Below are positions 46,647 through 54,853 of a stretch of DNA of 64,000 nucleotides, piece after piece; within the stretch, counting starts at the first letter, position 1, and each line of letters opens with the position of its first letter. Source of the stretch: Thermosynechococcus sp. CL-1 (GTDB lineage Bacteria > Cyanobacteriota > Cyanobacteriia > Thermosynechococcales > Thermosynechococcaceae); assembly GCF_008386235.1 (NCBI RefSeq), contig NZ_CP040671.1:744001-808000 (forward strand), written 5' to 3'. Below the pieces are notes generated by a model. It ran no database searches, was not told the origin of the DNA, and was given only the letters and a program-made list of their open reading frames with translations. Position numbers and translations under genes: made by a program.

Positions 46647-47897
46647 ATGAGCGCAGAGATTATTTGCGTGGGCACAGAATTGCTGCTGGGGGAAATTCTC
46701 AACAGCAATGCCCAGTTTTTAGCGCAACAACTGGCGAGCTTGGGTATTCCCCACTATTACCAAACTGTCGTTGGCGACAATCCCACGCGGATTAAGAAAG
46801 TCGTCGCTATTGCCTGCGATCGCGCCCGCCTATTGATTTTCACGGGTGGCCTTGGCCCCACGCCCGATGACCTGACAACGGAAACCCTAGCGGATTTCTT
46901 TCAAGCCCCCCTTGAAGAACGCCCGGAAATTATTACTGACCTAGAACGCAAGTATGCCCATCGCGGCGGCTTTAGTCCCAGTAACCGTAAACAGGCGCTC
47001 CTGCCTGCGGGCGCCCAGATTTTGCCCAACCCGATTGGCAGTGCCCCCGGTATGATTTGGCAGCCGCGCACGGGTCTGACAATTCTCACCTTTCCCGGTG
47101 TTCCCGCCGAAATGAAGCAGATGTGGCAAGAAACTGCGGTGCCCTTTTTGCGCTCCCAGGGCTGGGGAAAAGAGGTGATTTACAGCCGTGTGCTGCGTTT
47201 CTGGGGCATCCCTGAATCGGTACTTGCGGAAAAAGTGGCTGCCCAAATTGCCCGTGAGCATCCCACGGTGGCGCCCTATGCCAGCAATGGGGAAACCCGC
47301 CTCCGCATTACCGTCCGTGCCAAGGACGAAGCAGAAGCCCAGCAATTGATTCAACCCGTTGAAGCAGAAATCCGCCAAATTGTCGGCCTAGATTGCTACG
47401 GTGCGGATGAGGATACCCTTGCCAGTGCGGTAGCGCGGCTGCTTCAGGAACGACAGCAAACAGTGGCAGTGGCAGAGTCCTGCACCGGCGGTGGCCTTGG
47501 GGAGATGCTAACCCGTTTGCCGGGGAGTTCCCTCTCGTTTAAGGGGGGCGTAATTGCCTACGCCAATGATGTCAAGGTAACTCTACTGGGGGTCAATCCT
47601 GAGGACTTAGAGCAAGAAGGTGCCGTGAGTGCCGTGGTGGCTGCCCAGATGGCCCTAGGCGTGAAAACGCGTTTAGGCAGTGACTGGGGCGTCAGTATTA
47701 CCGGGATTGCTGGCCCCGGCGGCGCGACGCTCAGTAAGCCAGTGGGATTGGTGTATATTGGCGTGGCACTGCCCAATGGCGAGGTCATGACCCGTGAATT
47801 TCGCTTTAGTGGTCAACGGGGACGGGATTGGGTGCGGCATCTCAGTGCTATGAATGCCCTCGATGTCTTGCGGCGGCAGTTATTGGTGAATCGATGA
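46647..47897 (+). CDS. cinA: CinA-like protein (nicotinamide-nucleotide amidase / ADP-ribose pyrophosphatase)
   Basis: CinA proteins join an N-terminal molybdopterin-binding-like COG1058 domain (SAEIICVGTELLLGEILNSN, FTGGLGPTPDDLTTE) to a C-terminal PncC amidase domain (VAVAESCTGGGLGEMLT..., SVSITGIAGPGG). The 416-residue form here has both. I use the ATG at 46647; one at 46635 overlaps the WecA-like stop and adds four residues. They recycle NMN and are tied to competence in some species. The next gene overlaps it by 4 bases. Confidence 0.92.
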   Translation: MSAEIICVGTELLLGEILNSNAQFLAQQLASLGIPHYYQTVVGDNPTRIKKVVAIACDRARLLIFTGGLGPTPDDLTTETLADFFQAPLEERPEIITDLERKYAHRGGFSPSNRKQALLPAGAQILPNPIGSAPGMIWQPRTGLTILTFPGVPAEMKQMWQETAVPFLRSQGWGKEVIYSRVLRFWGIPESVLAEKVAAQIAREHPTVAPYASNGETRLRITVRAKDEAEAQQLIQPVEAEIRQIVGLDCYGADEDTLASAVARLLQERQQTVAVAESCTGGGLGEMLTRLPGSSLSFKGGVIAYANDVKVTLLGVNPEDLEQEGAVSAVVAAQMALGVKTRLGSDWGVSITGIAGPGGATLSKPVGLVYIGVALPNGEVMTREFRFSGQRGRDWVRHLSAMNALDVLRRQLLVNR

Positions 47898-48301
47898 GTC
47901 ACGGTCTGCTCTGGTTACCCCTATTGGCTATTTTTATCGTGCTGGCACGGTTGGGCTGGGTCGAGTACCGGAAGGTGGAACACTATCGCCAGTGGGCAAA
48001 AAATTTTGAAACCAGTAAATATGACATTGCCGCTGTCCTCGGTCAACAGGGCGATCGCTTGACATGGGGACGCCCTACCCAACAGGGCATTATTCATTTG
48101 CAAACTTGTGAATTATCGACTATTCAAAACATTTGGATTGAGTGTAACGGTCAACGAATTGACACACAAACTACTCATTCTAAAGGAGCAATTCAACTGG
48201 TGCTAGAAACCTTTACAGGAGACTGTTATCGCATTCCTTTTACAGAATTCACCCTTGCCTTGGCATGGCGCGATCGCCTGCAACGGGCGATCGGGAACTG
48301 A
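47894..48301 (+). CDS. Small membrane-anchored protein, unknown
   Basis: A 135-residue protein with one N-terminal membrane helix (about 4-22, HGLLWLPLLAIFIVLARLGW) and a soluble domain rich in beta strands (KYDIAAVLGQQGDRLTWGRPTQQG, IWIECNGQRIDTQTTHSKG). The ATG overlaps the cinA stop as ATGA. I do not recognise a family. Confidence 0.65.
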   Translation: MSHGLLWLPLLAIFIVLARLGWVEYRKVEHYRQWAKNFETSKYDIAAVLGQQGDRLTWGRPTQQGIIHLQTCELSTIQNIWIECNGQRIDTQTTHSKGAIQLVLETFTGDCYRIPFTEFTLALAWRDRLQRAIGN

Positions 48302-48348
48302 TGGGGTCGATTAAAAACTAAAAAAATCTAAATTGTGCTTGACTAAGC

Positions 48349-48377
48349 TTGAAAATTAAGCGAAGTCTGACTAGAGT
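48349..48377 (+). promoter_or_regulatory. Candidate promoter of the adhesin gene
   Basis: TTGAAA (48349-48354), a 17-base spacer and TAGAGT (48372-48377) match a sigma-70 type promoter. It would leave a leader of about 170 bases. The leader includes a TCGCT-AGCGA hairpin near 48427-48445 around a T-run, possibly a structure with regulatory use. This is pattern matching only. The gap before the adhesin gene (48302-48556) is otherwise AT-rich and unexplained. Confidence 0.4.
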
Positions 48378-48556
48378 TACTTAAATAGTGAGCTAACGGG
48401 GGATACCAAAAAGGCAGGGTTTTCTTTCGCTTTTTTAGCGACTGTAGGACTTGTGTCTTTTTGAGTTTAAGGAAAGAGTAGCCCATAGGAAAGTGCAAAA
48501 TTCTACAAAGCACTTGACTGTTGTATTTACACCTTAACCTTGGGAGGCCTATCCTC

Positions 48557-51061
48557 ATGTGCAAAAGACTACACCCCGTTTTGGCTTGTGTTGTTAGCAC
48601 AACAGTGCGCATTATTCTAGTCACCACACCTGCATTGTCTCAAACTCGAGACTGTGGGAATCCTATTCCTCCTTTTCCTTTTTTGTTCAATTCTGCCACT
48701 GGTACAGGGAACGAAAACCTAATTTGTGGCGCAAATAACAATTTACTCCCTGCCTTGCAACGGTCTATTGCTGTTGGTATTAGCAACACAGTAAATGGTG
48801 GCACTGTCGCCAATCATGCGATCGGTAGCAACAATAACCTTGGGCCAAACATAAATACCGAAAACACTGCTGTTGGTCATAATAACCAAATTAACAGAGT
48901 TAATGCTCAGAATCATGCCTTTGGCTCTAACAACACAATCGGCATTGGAGCGCCTATTCCAGATGAAGACAAAGGCAACAATAACACTGCCCTAGGAGCA
49001 CAAAATCAAGTCGGCACAACTGGAACACCCAGTGGATCAGGTTCTTTTCCCAACGCAGCTCGCAATAACAATACCGCAGTCGGTTATCAAAACGTTGCTG
49101 ATGGCATTGCGAATGCGAATACAACTGGCAGTAACAACACCGCCATTGGCATGCAGAACCGAGCCGAGGGTGATAACAACACTGCTGTGGGGATGCAGAA
49201 CCGAGCCACCCAAGCAAACGCCACCGCTGTGGGGATGCAGAACCGAGCCACCCAAGCAAACGCCACCGCTGTGGGGATGCAGAACCGAGCCACCCAAGCA
49301 AACGCCACCGCTGTGGGGATGCAGAACCGAGCCACCCAAGCAAACGCCACCGCTGTGGGGATGCAGAACCGAGCCACCCAAGCAAACGCCACCGCTGTGG
49401 GGATGCAGAACCGAGCCACCCAAGCAAACGCCACCGCTGTGGGGATGCAGAACCGAGCCCAAGGAGCTAATAGCACCGCGATGGGGATGCAGAATTCAGC
49501 GAATGCAGCAAATGCCACCGCCGTGGGGATGCAGAATAATTATGATGGCACCTACCTGACCCCTGGCGAAAACAGTACCGCTGTGGGGATGCAGAACCGA
49601 GCCCAAGGAGATAGAAGCACCGCAATGGGGTTTGTGAACCAAGCTCTGGGAAATGACAGCAGTGCGGTTGGCTTTGCAAACACTGCACAAGGAGTTCAGA
49701 GCAGCGCGGTTGGCTTTGCAAACACTGCACAAGGAGCTAATAGCACCGCAATGGGGTTTGTGAACCAAGCCAACGCAGACAACACTACAGCTGTGGGGTT
49801 TGTGAACCAAGCCAATGCAGTAAATGCCACCGCGATGGGGATGCAGAATTCAGCGAATGCAGCAAATGCCACCGCCGTGGGTAGACAGAACTTTGCCACT
49901 CAACAGGACGCCACCGCCGTAGGCTCTGGTAACCAAGCCCAAGGAGTTCGGAGCAGCGCGGTTGGCTTTGCAAACACCGCCCAAGGGCTTGACAGCACCG
50001 CAATGGGTTCGGGCAACCAAGCCACCCAAAACAATGCCACCGCTGTGGGGAGGCAGAACCTAGCCCAAGGAGCTGACAGCACCGCAATGGGGTTTTTGAA
50101 CCAAGCAAATGCAGCAAACGCCACCGCTGTAGGCTCTGGCAACCAAGCGCTGGGGGCTCGTAGTATTGCCATTGGCCACCAAAGTACTGCAAATCCCGCT
50201 GATAGTATTGCAATTGGTCAGACTGCCCAAGTCGTGGGTGGTGCTACTGATGGTGTGGCCATTGGTAGAGGTGCCACAGTTCAACATGCCAACAGTGTGG
50301 CCATTGGGGCAAACTCTGTAACAACACAGGCCAATGTTGTGTCTGTTGGTGCCCCCGGTGCTGAACGCAAGGTTGTCAATGTTGCGCCTGGCATCATTGC
50401 ACCAACGAGTACGGATGCAATCAATGGCAGTCAGCTCTCTGCCCTCATCAACCAACTGTTTGCTACTGGAATTTGTTCAATCACTAACGCAACAGTAACG
50501 TGCGGTAACATTGCTTTGGGAAATGCTGCTAACCCTGGGGGTGCTAATAGTATTGCCATTGGCAACAATTCAACGACGGGTGCCAATAATGCCATTGCCT
50601 TTGGCCCATCGGCACAGGCCATCCATCCCAACAGTGTGGCCATTGGCGCTGGCTCTGTAACAACAGCTCCCAACACGGTTTCTGTGGGCGCCCCAGGAGC
50701 AGAACGCCGCATTACCAATGTCGCCACCCCCATCAATCCAACGGATGCTGTCAATAAAGCCTATGTTGACGGCATGGGAGCAGTGGCCTTGGGAGCAGCG
50801 AATGCCTACACCGATGCTCAAATCAATCAATTACGGGGAGAGGCTTTTGCGGGCATTGCCTCGGCAGCAGCACTCATGCCGATTGTGCCGGCACGTTCTG
50901 GTCAAACCACATTTAATGTGGGATTTGCAACCTACGGTGGATACAGTGCAGCCGGGATGGCTATAGCCCACCAAATCGGACCGGTGATTATTGATGCAGG
51001 GGCAAGTTTTTCTAGTGCAGGCTATCCCTTAGCACGCATTGGTATCGGCGCCCGTTTTTAG
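48557..51061 (+). CDS. YadA-like trimeric autotransporter adhesin
   Basis: An 834-residue surface protein. It has a signal peptide (about 1-28), then a long head of 14-residue left-handed-helix repeats of YadA/Hia type (pattern xTAVGxQNxAxxxN, Gly-Asn-Ala rich), including six identical copies at residues 215-298. Two neck motifs follow (GAERKVVNVAPG...TDAINGSQLSAL and GAERRITNVATPINPTDAVNKAYV). A short stalk leads to a C-terminal anchor of about 75 residues that ends in an aromatic (GIGARF), as in outer-membrane trimeric barrels. This is the type V(c) secretion layout. It lacks a long coiled-coil stalk. Trimeric adhesins are poorly described in cyanobacteria. The ATG at 48557 starts the signal peptide. 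Confidence 0.85.
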   Translation: MCKRLHPVLACVVSTTVRIILVTTPALSQTRDCGNPIPPFPFLFNSATGTGNENLICGANNNLLPALQRSIAVGISNTVNGGTVANHAIGSNNNLGPNINTENTAVGHNNQINRVNAQNHAFGSNNTIGIGAPIPDEDKGNNNTALGAQNQVGTTGTPSGSGSFPNAARNNNTAVGYQNVADGIANANTTGSNNTAIGMQNRAEGDNNTAVGMQNRATQANATAVGMQNRATQANATAVGMQNRATQANATAVGMQNRATQANATAVGMQNRATQANATAVGMQNRATQANATAVGMQNRAQGANSTAMGMQNSANAANATAVGMQNNYDGTYLTPGENSTAVGMQNRAQGDRSTAMGFVNQALGNDSSAVGFANTAQGVQSSAVGFANTAQGANSTAMGFVNQANADNTTAVGFVNQANAVNATAMGMQNSANAANATAVGRQNFATQQDATAVGSGNQAQGVRSSAVGFANTAQGLDSTAMGSGNQATQNNATAVGRQNLAQGADSTAMGFLNQANAANATAVGSGNQALGARSIAIGHQSTANPADSIAIGQTAQVVGGATDGVAIGRGATVQHANSVAIGANSVTTQANVVSVGAPGAERKVVNVAPGIIAPTSTDAINGSQLSALINQLFATGICSITNATVTCGNIALGNAANPGGANSIAIGNNSTTGANNAIAFGPSAQAIHPNSVAIGAGSVTTAPNTVSVGAPGAERRITNVATPINPTDAVNKAYVDGMGAVALGAANAYTDAQINQLRGEAFAGIASAAALMPIVPARSGQTTFNVGFATYGGYSAAGMAIAHQIGPVIIDAGASFSSAGYPLARIGIGARF
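49199..49450 (+). repeat. Six perfect 42-bp tandem repeats in the adhesin head
   Basis: A 42-base unit encoding NRATQANATAVGMQ occurs six times back to back (starts 49199, 49241, 49283, 49325, 49367, 49409) with no mismatch that I can see. Flanking units at 49157 and 49451 are diverged. Perfect identity means recent expansion by slippage or recombination and predicts length variation between strains. The unit length is 14 codons, so changes keep the frame. Confidence 0.95.
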
Positions 51062-51166
51062 AACAACAGGGAACTAGGGGGGCTTTGATGTCCACATTTG
51101 GGAAAAGACGCTAGCCTTTAAAATTGAAGCTAAGCCTCCTCAATACTGCCCAAGGAATCTAGCCCT

Positions 51167-51325
51167 ATGGATGTGTCTGTGGTCAACCAGAATCCACCAT
51201 TTATGCTGAATCAGCCAGCAATGGCTCAGTCTTGGATCAAGCCCTGCAAAGTGGTCTTCTTCTGGAAACGCAGTGGCTTTTATGGGGCTTTGGATTCAAG
51301 GCTTTTTGCTGTTGGAGGTCGCTGA
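51167..51325 (+). CDS. Small 52-residue protein ahead of the GT9 gene
   Basis: Translation from the ATG at 51167 gives MDVSVVNQNPPFMLNQPAM..., with a basic/aromatic core (KPCKVVFFWKRSGFYGALDSRL). AAGGA (51153-51157) precedes it. Its stop TGA shares bases with the ATG of the glycosyltransferase gene (TGATG at 51323-51327), which suggests translational coupling. I do not recognise the family and it is too short for strong evidence. Confidence 0.5.
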   Translation: MDVSVVNQNPPFMLNQPAMAQSWIKPCKVVFFWKRSGFYGALDSRLFAVGGR

Positions 51326-52287
51326 TGAAAAATATTGTGGCGCTGGTGCCAGGGGGTATTGGGGATCAAATTTTGTTTTTTCCTACCCTCGACGACCTCA
51401 AAACCCACTTTCCGAATAGTCAAATTGATGTGGTTGTTGAACCCCGTGCGGTTGCTGCCTACCAACTGAGTTCTACAGTCCACCAAGTGATTCCCTTTGA
51501 CTTCAAAGACCGCAATGCCTTGGCTGACTGGGTAAACCTGATTGGTATGTTGCGGGATGGGGAGTACGACGCCATTCTCTCCTTGGGGCGCAGTAAGGCG
51601 GTGCGCTTTTTGCTGTGGCTGACGGGGATTCCCAAGCGCGTGGGCTTTGCGAAGCTCAATCCCTTGGGGTTTCTCACCGATGCGGTACCTGTCAACCTTG
51701 ATCAATACAGCGCCGCCACCTACCACGATTTGCTCAAGGCCTTTGGCATTACTACCCCTTGTCCCCTACCCAAGGCAGTGATTGCCGAAGAAGATAGGCA
51801 ATGGGCAACTGCAGAGCGGCAACGCCTAGGCATTTCTGGTGCTTATCGCCTTTTGCACGGCGGCTCTAGTCAAATGGCCCTCACAAAGGGGATTAACAAA
51901 ATTTACCCCCCCACTGCTTGGGCTGAAGTCATCCAGGCGCTGCAACAGCAGGAGCCGCACCTGCCCTTCATTGTGGTCTGTGGCCCTGAGGATCAGGCAT
52001 GGGTGGGTGCCCTGACACAAACTCTCACCAACCTTGCAATTAGCCATCCCCCTGATCTGCGTAAACTTGCGGCTTTAATGCAACAGGCACAACAGATTCT
52101 CTGTACCGACAGTGGCCCGATGCACATTGGCGTGGCGGTGGGGACTCCCCTTGTGGCGCTTTTTGGCCCTACGGATCCTGCCAAACTCCTGCCCAACGAT
52201 CCGCGCTTTCGAGCCGTCAAATCCCCTACTGGCAACATGGCCGATATTCCTGTCTCAGCCGTGATTGAGGCAGCTCGCCATGGCTAG
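51325..52287 (+). CDS. Family 9 glycosyltransferase (heptosyltransferase-like)
   Basis: A 320-residue GT9 enzyme. The N-terminus NIVALVPGGIGDQILFFPTL matches the ADP-heptose transferase start, and the C-terminal half has LCTDSGPMHIGVAVGTPLVALFGPTDP, the donor-binding signature. The ATG at 51325 has a perfect GGAGG at 51314-51318. The donor sugar in cyanobacteria is uncertain, as they often lack classical heptose LPS cores. It overlaps the HAD phosphatase gene by 8 bases and lies 263 bases after the adhesin. Confidence 0.87.
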   Translation: MKNIVALVPGGIGDQILFFPTLDDLKTHFPNSQIDVVVEPRAVAAYQLSSTVHQVIPFDFKDRNALADWVNLIGMLRDGEYDAILSLGRSKAVRFLLWLTGIPKRVGFAKLNPLGFLTDAVPVNLDQYSAATYHDLLKAFGITTPCPLPKAVIAEEDRQWATAERQRLGISGAYRLLHGGSSQMALTKGINKIYPPTAWAEVIQALQQQEPHLPFIVVCGPEDQAWVGALTQTLTNLAISHPPDLRKLAALMQQAQQILCTDSGPMHIGVAVGTPLVALFGPTDPAKLLPNDPRFRAVKSPTGNMADIPVSAVIEAARHG

Positions 52288-52870
52288 ACCGGCTGTCTTT
52301 CTCGATCGCGATGGCGTACTGAACCAAGAGGTGGGCTATATTCACCGCCTTGAGGACTTACAGCTCATCCCCGGTGTGGCTCAGGCAGTGCGACGGCTCA
52401 ATGATGCGGGGTGGTTTTGCTGTTTAGCTTCCAATCAGTCGGGTCCGGCGCGGGATTATTACAGCATTAAGCATGTCTGTGCCCTGCACCACAGACTTCA
52501 GGAGTTGCTAGCCGCCAGTGCTGGTGCGGTGTTGGATGCGGTTTATTTCTGTCCTGATCTCAGCCGTCCTGAAGGGGGAGTGGTTGCCGACTATGCGGGT
52601 TGGACAACATGGCGCAAACCCAATACAGGAATGCTCGTAGCGGCCGCTTGGGATCATGATTTAGATCTCAGCCGCAGTGTCATGGTGGGGGACAAAGCCA
52701 CCGATATTGATCTGGCGCGGAATGCCGGCTGCTATGGGATTTTAGTACAAACCGGCTTTGGCGATCGCGTTCTTGAGGGGAGTTACCAGCACGCCAGTCG
52801 ACCCGATTACATTGCAGCAGATTTAGCCGCTGCCGTAGAGTGGATTTGTACGCACCTTGCACCCCGTTAG
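52280..52870 (+). CDS. HAD-superfamily phosphatase, GmhB-like (histidinol-phosphatase family)
   Basis: A 196-residue HAD-IIIA phosphatase with FLDRDGVLNQEVGYI (7-21, Asp9 and Asp11 catalytic), SNQSGPARDYYS and VMVGDKATDIDLARNAGC. This resembles D-glycero-D-manno-heptose 1,7-bisphosphate phosphatase GmhB. The zinc-binding loop (CxH...CxC) of classical GmhB appears only partly: CPDLSRPEGGVV lacks the His and the later CxC pair. It overlaps the GT9 gene by 8 bases, consistent with one sugar pathway. Confidence 0.8.
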   Translation: MARPAVFLDRDGVLNQEVGYIHRLEDLQLIPGVAQAVRRLNDAGWFCCLASNQSGPARDYYSIKHVCALHHRLQELLAASAGAVLDAVYFCPDLSRPEGGVVADYAGWTTWRKPNTGMLVAAAWDHDLDLSRSVMVGDKATDIDLARNAGCYGILVQTGFGDRVLEGSYQHASRPDYIAADLAAAVEWICTHLAPR

Positions 52871-52872
52871 CG

Positions 52873-53376
52873 ATGAGCGCATCGCCAGACTATACCAAGT
52901 TTCCCCTTGCTCTACTGTTGCTGGTGGTTCTGGGCTACGTCCTCGTGGGCTGGTATTTGTCTGCCTATCCTTGGATGTGGTCAGCCTATGCCTCTTTTTT
53001 GGCAGCAATTCTGACAGTGTTTGTCGTGGGGGGCACCTCTAGCCTGTTGCGATCGCGCCAGAGCAACCCTAAAAGTATCTTTAGTGGCTTAATTATGCGC
53101 GTGGGCACCCCCAGTCTCTTTACAGTACTGGTGCTGAGTACCGCTGTCACCCTTGCCATTATTGCCTTTCACGTCTTTAGTGTGATTGCCATTCTCATTG
53201 GCACCGAAATTCTTGTGCGCATTGAAATGAAAGCCGCCGGCTACCAGAACTGGCAAATTATGCTAGTGCTGATTCAAATGGCGATTTTAGGAGTGTTCAT
53301 TGGCTGGAGCATTGGGCATTACTTGCTGCCATCCTCTTCAGGGCAATCATTATTGTTCTTAGTCCTAAAGGAGTAA
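52873..53376 (+). CDS. Membrane protein, unknown
   Basis: A 167-residue protein with about four membrane helices (near 14-36, 41-60, 80-110 and 128-153). It contains TSSLLRSRQSNPKSIFSGLIMRVGTPSLF in the middle loop. The ATG at 52873 lies 2 bases after the GmhB-like stop. The 3' end overlaps the CRP-type gene on the opposite strand by 12 bases. I do not recognise a family. Confidence 0.7.
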   Translation: MSASPDYTKFPLALLLLVVLGYVLVGWYLSAYPWMWSAYASFLAAILTVFVVGGTSSLLRSRQSNPKSIFSGLIMRVGTPSLFTVLVLSTAVTLAIIAFHVFSVIAILIGTEILVRIEMKAAGYQNWQIMLVLIQMAILGVFIGWSIGHYLLPSSSGQSLLFLVLKE

Positions 53377-54060
53377 ACTTTCTAAGGCACGTAGATTCGT
53401 AATGCACAAGCTCTCTTGATTGCGGCGAATAATGCCCTTGCGCTCCAGTTTCCCAAGCACCCGTGTCACCGTTTCCCGCGCCATGCCACTGAGACTACTT
53501 AATTCACGGTGGGGTAGATTGGGAATTTCTAGGCCATCGGCTCCCTGTCGCCCTTGACCATCCGCCAAAAACAGCAGAATATCGGCCACCCTTGACGTAC
53601 TATCCGATTCCCGCAGCCGCAGCCGCCGATTCAGTTGCCGAAGCCGTCGTGCCATCAACTTGGCGAGGCGTATGCCCGCTTGAGGTTCAGTATTGACAAG
53701 ATTGACAAAATCCGTCGCGGGCATATTGGCCACAACTGTCGGTGTTAGGGTAATCACATCCGTTGAGCGGGGCACTTCCTCTAGGGGGGCCATTTCGCCA
53801 AAGAGTTCGCCGGGCCCGAGGATATTCAGGGTGACTTCTTTGCCATCAATGTTGTAGGTGCGAATTTTGACCCAGCCACTGAGGATAAAGTAAACCGATG
53901 TGCCCCAATCATTCTCCAGCAAGATGACTCGGTTGGCGGGATGCTGACGTGTCACTACATGGGCTAGGGCTTTCTCCACCACTGCCTGCGGTAAATCCCG
54001 AAAAAAGGGTGTATTTTGTAAAGATAATTCAGGTGCAGGAGAACTACGCCGTTCTTGCAT
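53365..54060 (-). CDS. CRP/FNR-family transcriptional regulator
   Basis: A 231-residue regulator with an N-terminal cyclic-nucleotide-binding domain (about 17-130) and a C-terminal winged helix (LPHRELSSLSGMARETVTRVLGKLERKGIIRR, near 184-215). The phosphate cassette GELFGEMAPLEEVPRSTDV keeps the Glu and Arg-Ser that contact cAMP, so cyclic-nucleotide binding is plausible. It is not NtcA, which lacks this cassette. The ATG at 54060 is preferred. The regulon is unknown. Confidence 0.87.
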   Translation of the reverse strand: MQERRSSPAPELSLQNTPFFRDLPQAVVEKALAHVVTRQHPANRVILLENDWGTSVYFILSGWVKIRTYNIDGKEVTLNILGPGELFGEMAPLEEVPRSTDVITLTPTVVANMPATDFVNLVNTEPQAGIRLAKLMARRLRQLNRRLRLRESDSTSRVADILLFLADGQGRQGADGLEIPNLPHRELSSLSGMARETVTRVLGKLERKGIIRRNQESLCITNLRALESLLL

Positions 54061-54065
54061 AAAGG

Positions 54066-54331
54066 TCAAGGCCGAGAGGGCGAGGACAGAGGCTGAGCAG
54101 ATAGGTCGTCAGGCGTTGCAGGGAAATCAACACCTGTGATCTTACCATTGCTATCCATGATCACAATCAATGTATCTGTAACGTTAGAAAACGCTAGCTT
54201 GATACTGACAATATTGCCGTTGATCTGACTCCCAAGACGCTCTTTGTACACGCCTACCTGTCTCAGAATAACTGTTTTATCGTTTTTTATGGTTTTCTGA
54301 GGGTTTAAGGCGAAACGAATTTCTGAATATC
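54066..54331 (-). pseudogene. Possible C-terminal remnant of a DUF3887-like protein
   Basis: Minus-strand frame with no good start reads TVILRQVGVYKERLGSQINGN...NVTDTLIVIMDSNGKITGVDFPA, which resembles the C-terminal part of DUF3887-type domains. It stays open upstream to about 54331, then meets a stop before an N-terminus. A short 61-residue frame begins with GTG at 54251. This looks like a truncated gene upstream of the CRP gene. An overlapping frame at 54277-54477 has no support. The interval 54332-54500 holds nothing I recognise. Confidence 0.45.
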
Positions 54332-54518
54332 ATACCGCCTTTTCCAGAGGGATTGAGTGAGGTCGCGATCGCCCTGAGGCCGCCGTCCCGTCCAAGAAAA
54401 GCAATCCACATATCTCTTATCAATTCTCGACGCAGACTTGGCTCTATAGATGACTGATTCTTCAGGTCTTCAGGCATCCGGGGGAAACTGCTGCGGAGTG
54501 TAAAGTTTATTAAAGCCC

Positions 54519-54548
54519 TTGACTCCTTTGGTTAGCCTTCGTCACAAT
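54519..54548 (+). promoter_or_regulatory. Candidate promoter of the DUF2997-Ycf35-ferredoxin set
   Basis: TTGACT (54519-54524), an 18-base spacer and CACAAT (54543-54548) form a reasonable sigma-70 type promoter about 75 bases before the first ATG at 54624. Confidence 0.42.
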
Positions 54549-54623
54549 GAGTTCCATGGGTTAGGACTTGAATTTTATCCTCGTGAGCGGTTTGTCATAA
54601 CTGCGAGTGAGTAGGTTGTGCCA

Positions 54624-54833
54624 ATGCTAGAAACCCTTGAATTTGTGATTTATCCCGATGGCCGTGTCGTTGAAACGGTGACGGGTATTTCTGGGGCATC
54701 CTGTGCTGAGGTGACTGCTGCCATTGAAGCGCAGCTGGGGTGTGTCATTAGCCAACAGCCCACCGCAGAATACTACGCTCCCCAAGAGGAAGAAAATCAA
54801 TTGGTTGTTCAATCTGTCCCCTCCCAGTGGTAA
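54624..54833 (+). CDS. DUF2997 family small protein
   Basis: A 69-residue protein (LETLEFVIYPDGRVVETVTGISGASCAEVTAAIEAQLG) matching DUF2997. These genes stand just ahead of Ycf35/DUF1257 genes across cyanobacteria and algae; the function is unknown but the context suggests a shared process. The ATG at 54624 follows an in-frame GTG by two codons. The next gene is 20 bases downstream. Confidence 0.82.
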   Translation: MLETLEFVIYPDGRVVETVTGISGASCAEVTAAIEAQLGCVISQQPTAEYYAPQEEENQLVVQSVPSQW

Positions 54834-54853
54834 TCGTTGAGGATTGGTGATCC

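Noticed and set aside
49199-49450. Regularly spaced repeats as a CRISPR array
   Set aside because: Units are contiguous with no variable spacers, lie in a coding frame and no cas genes are near.
49037-49518. Long open frames on the minus strand and in another plus frame across the adhesin repeats
   Set aside because: A repeat unit of 42 bases without stops in any frame keeps all frames open; the products are simple repeats with no independent signal.
54277-54477. A 66-codon minus-strand frame between the CRP gene and the DUF2997 gene
   Set aside because: No ribosome site, no recognisable domain, and it overlaps the DUF3887-like remnant.
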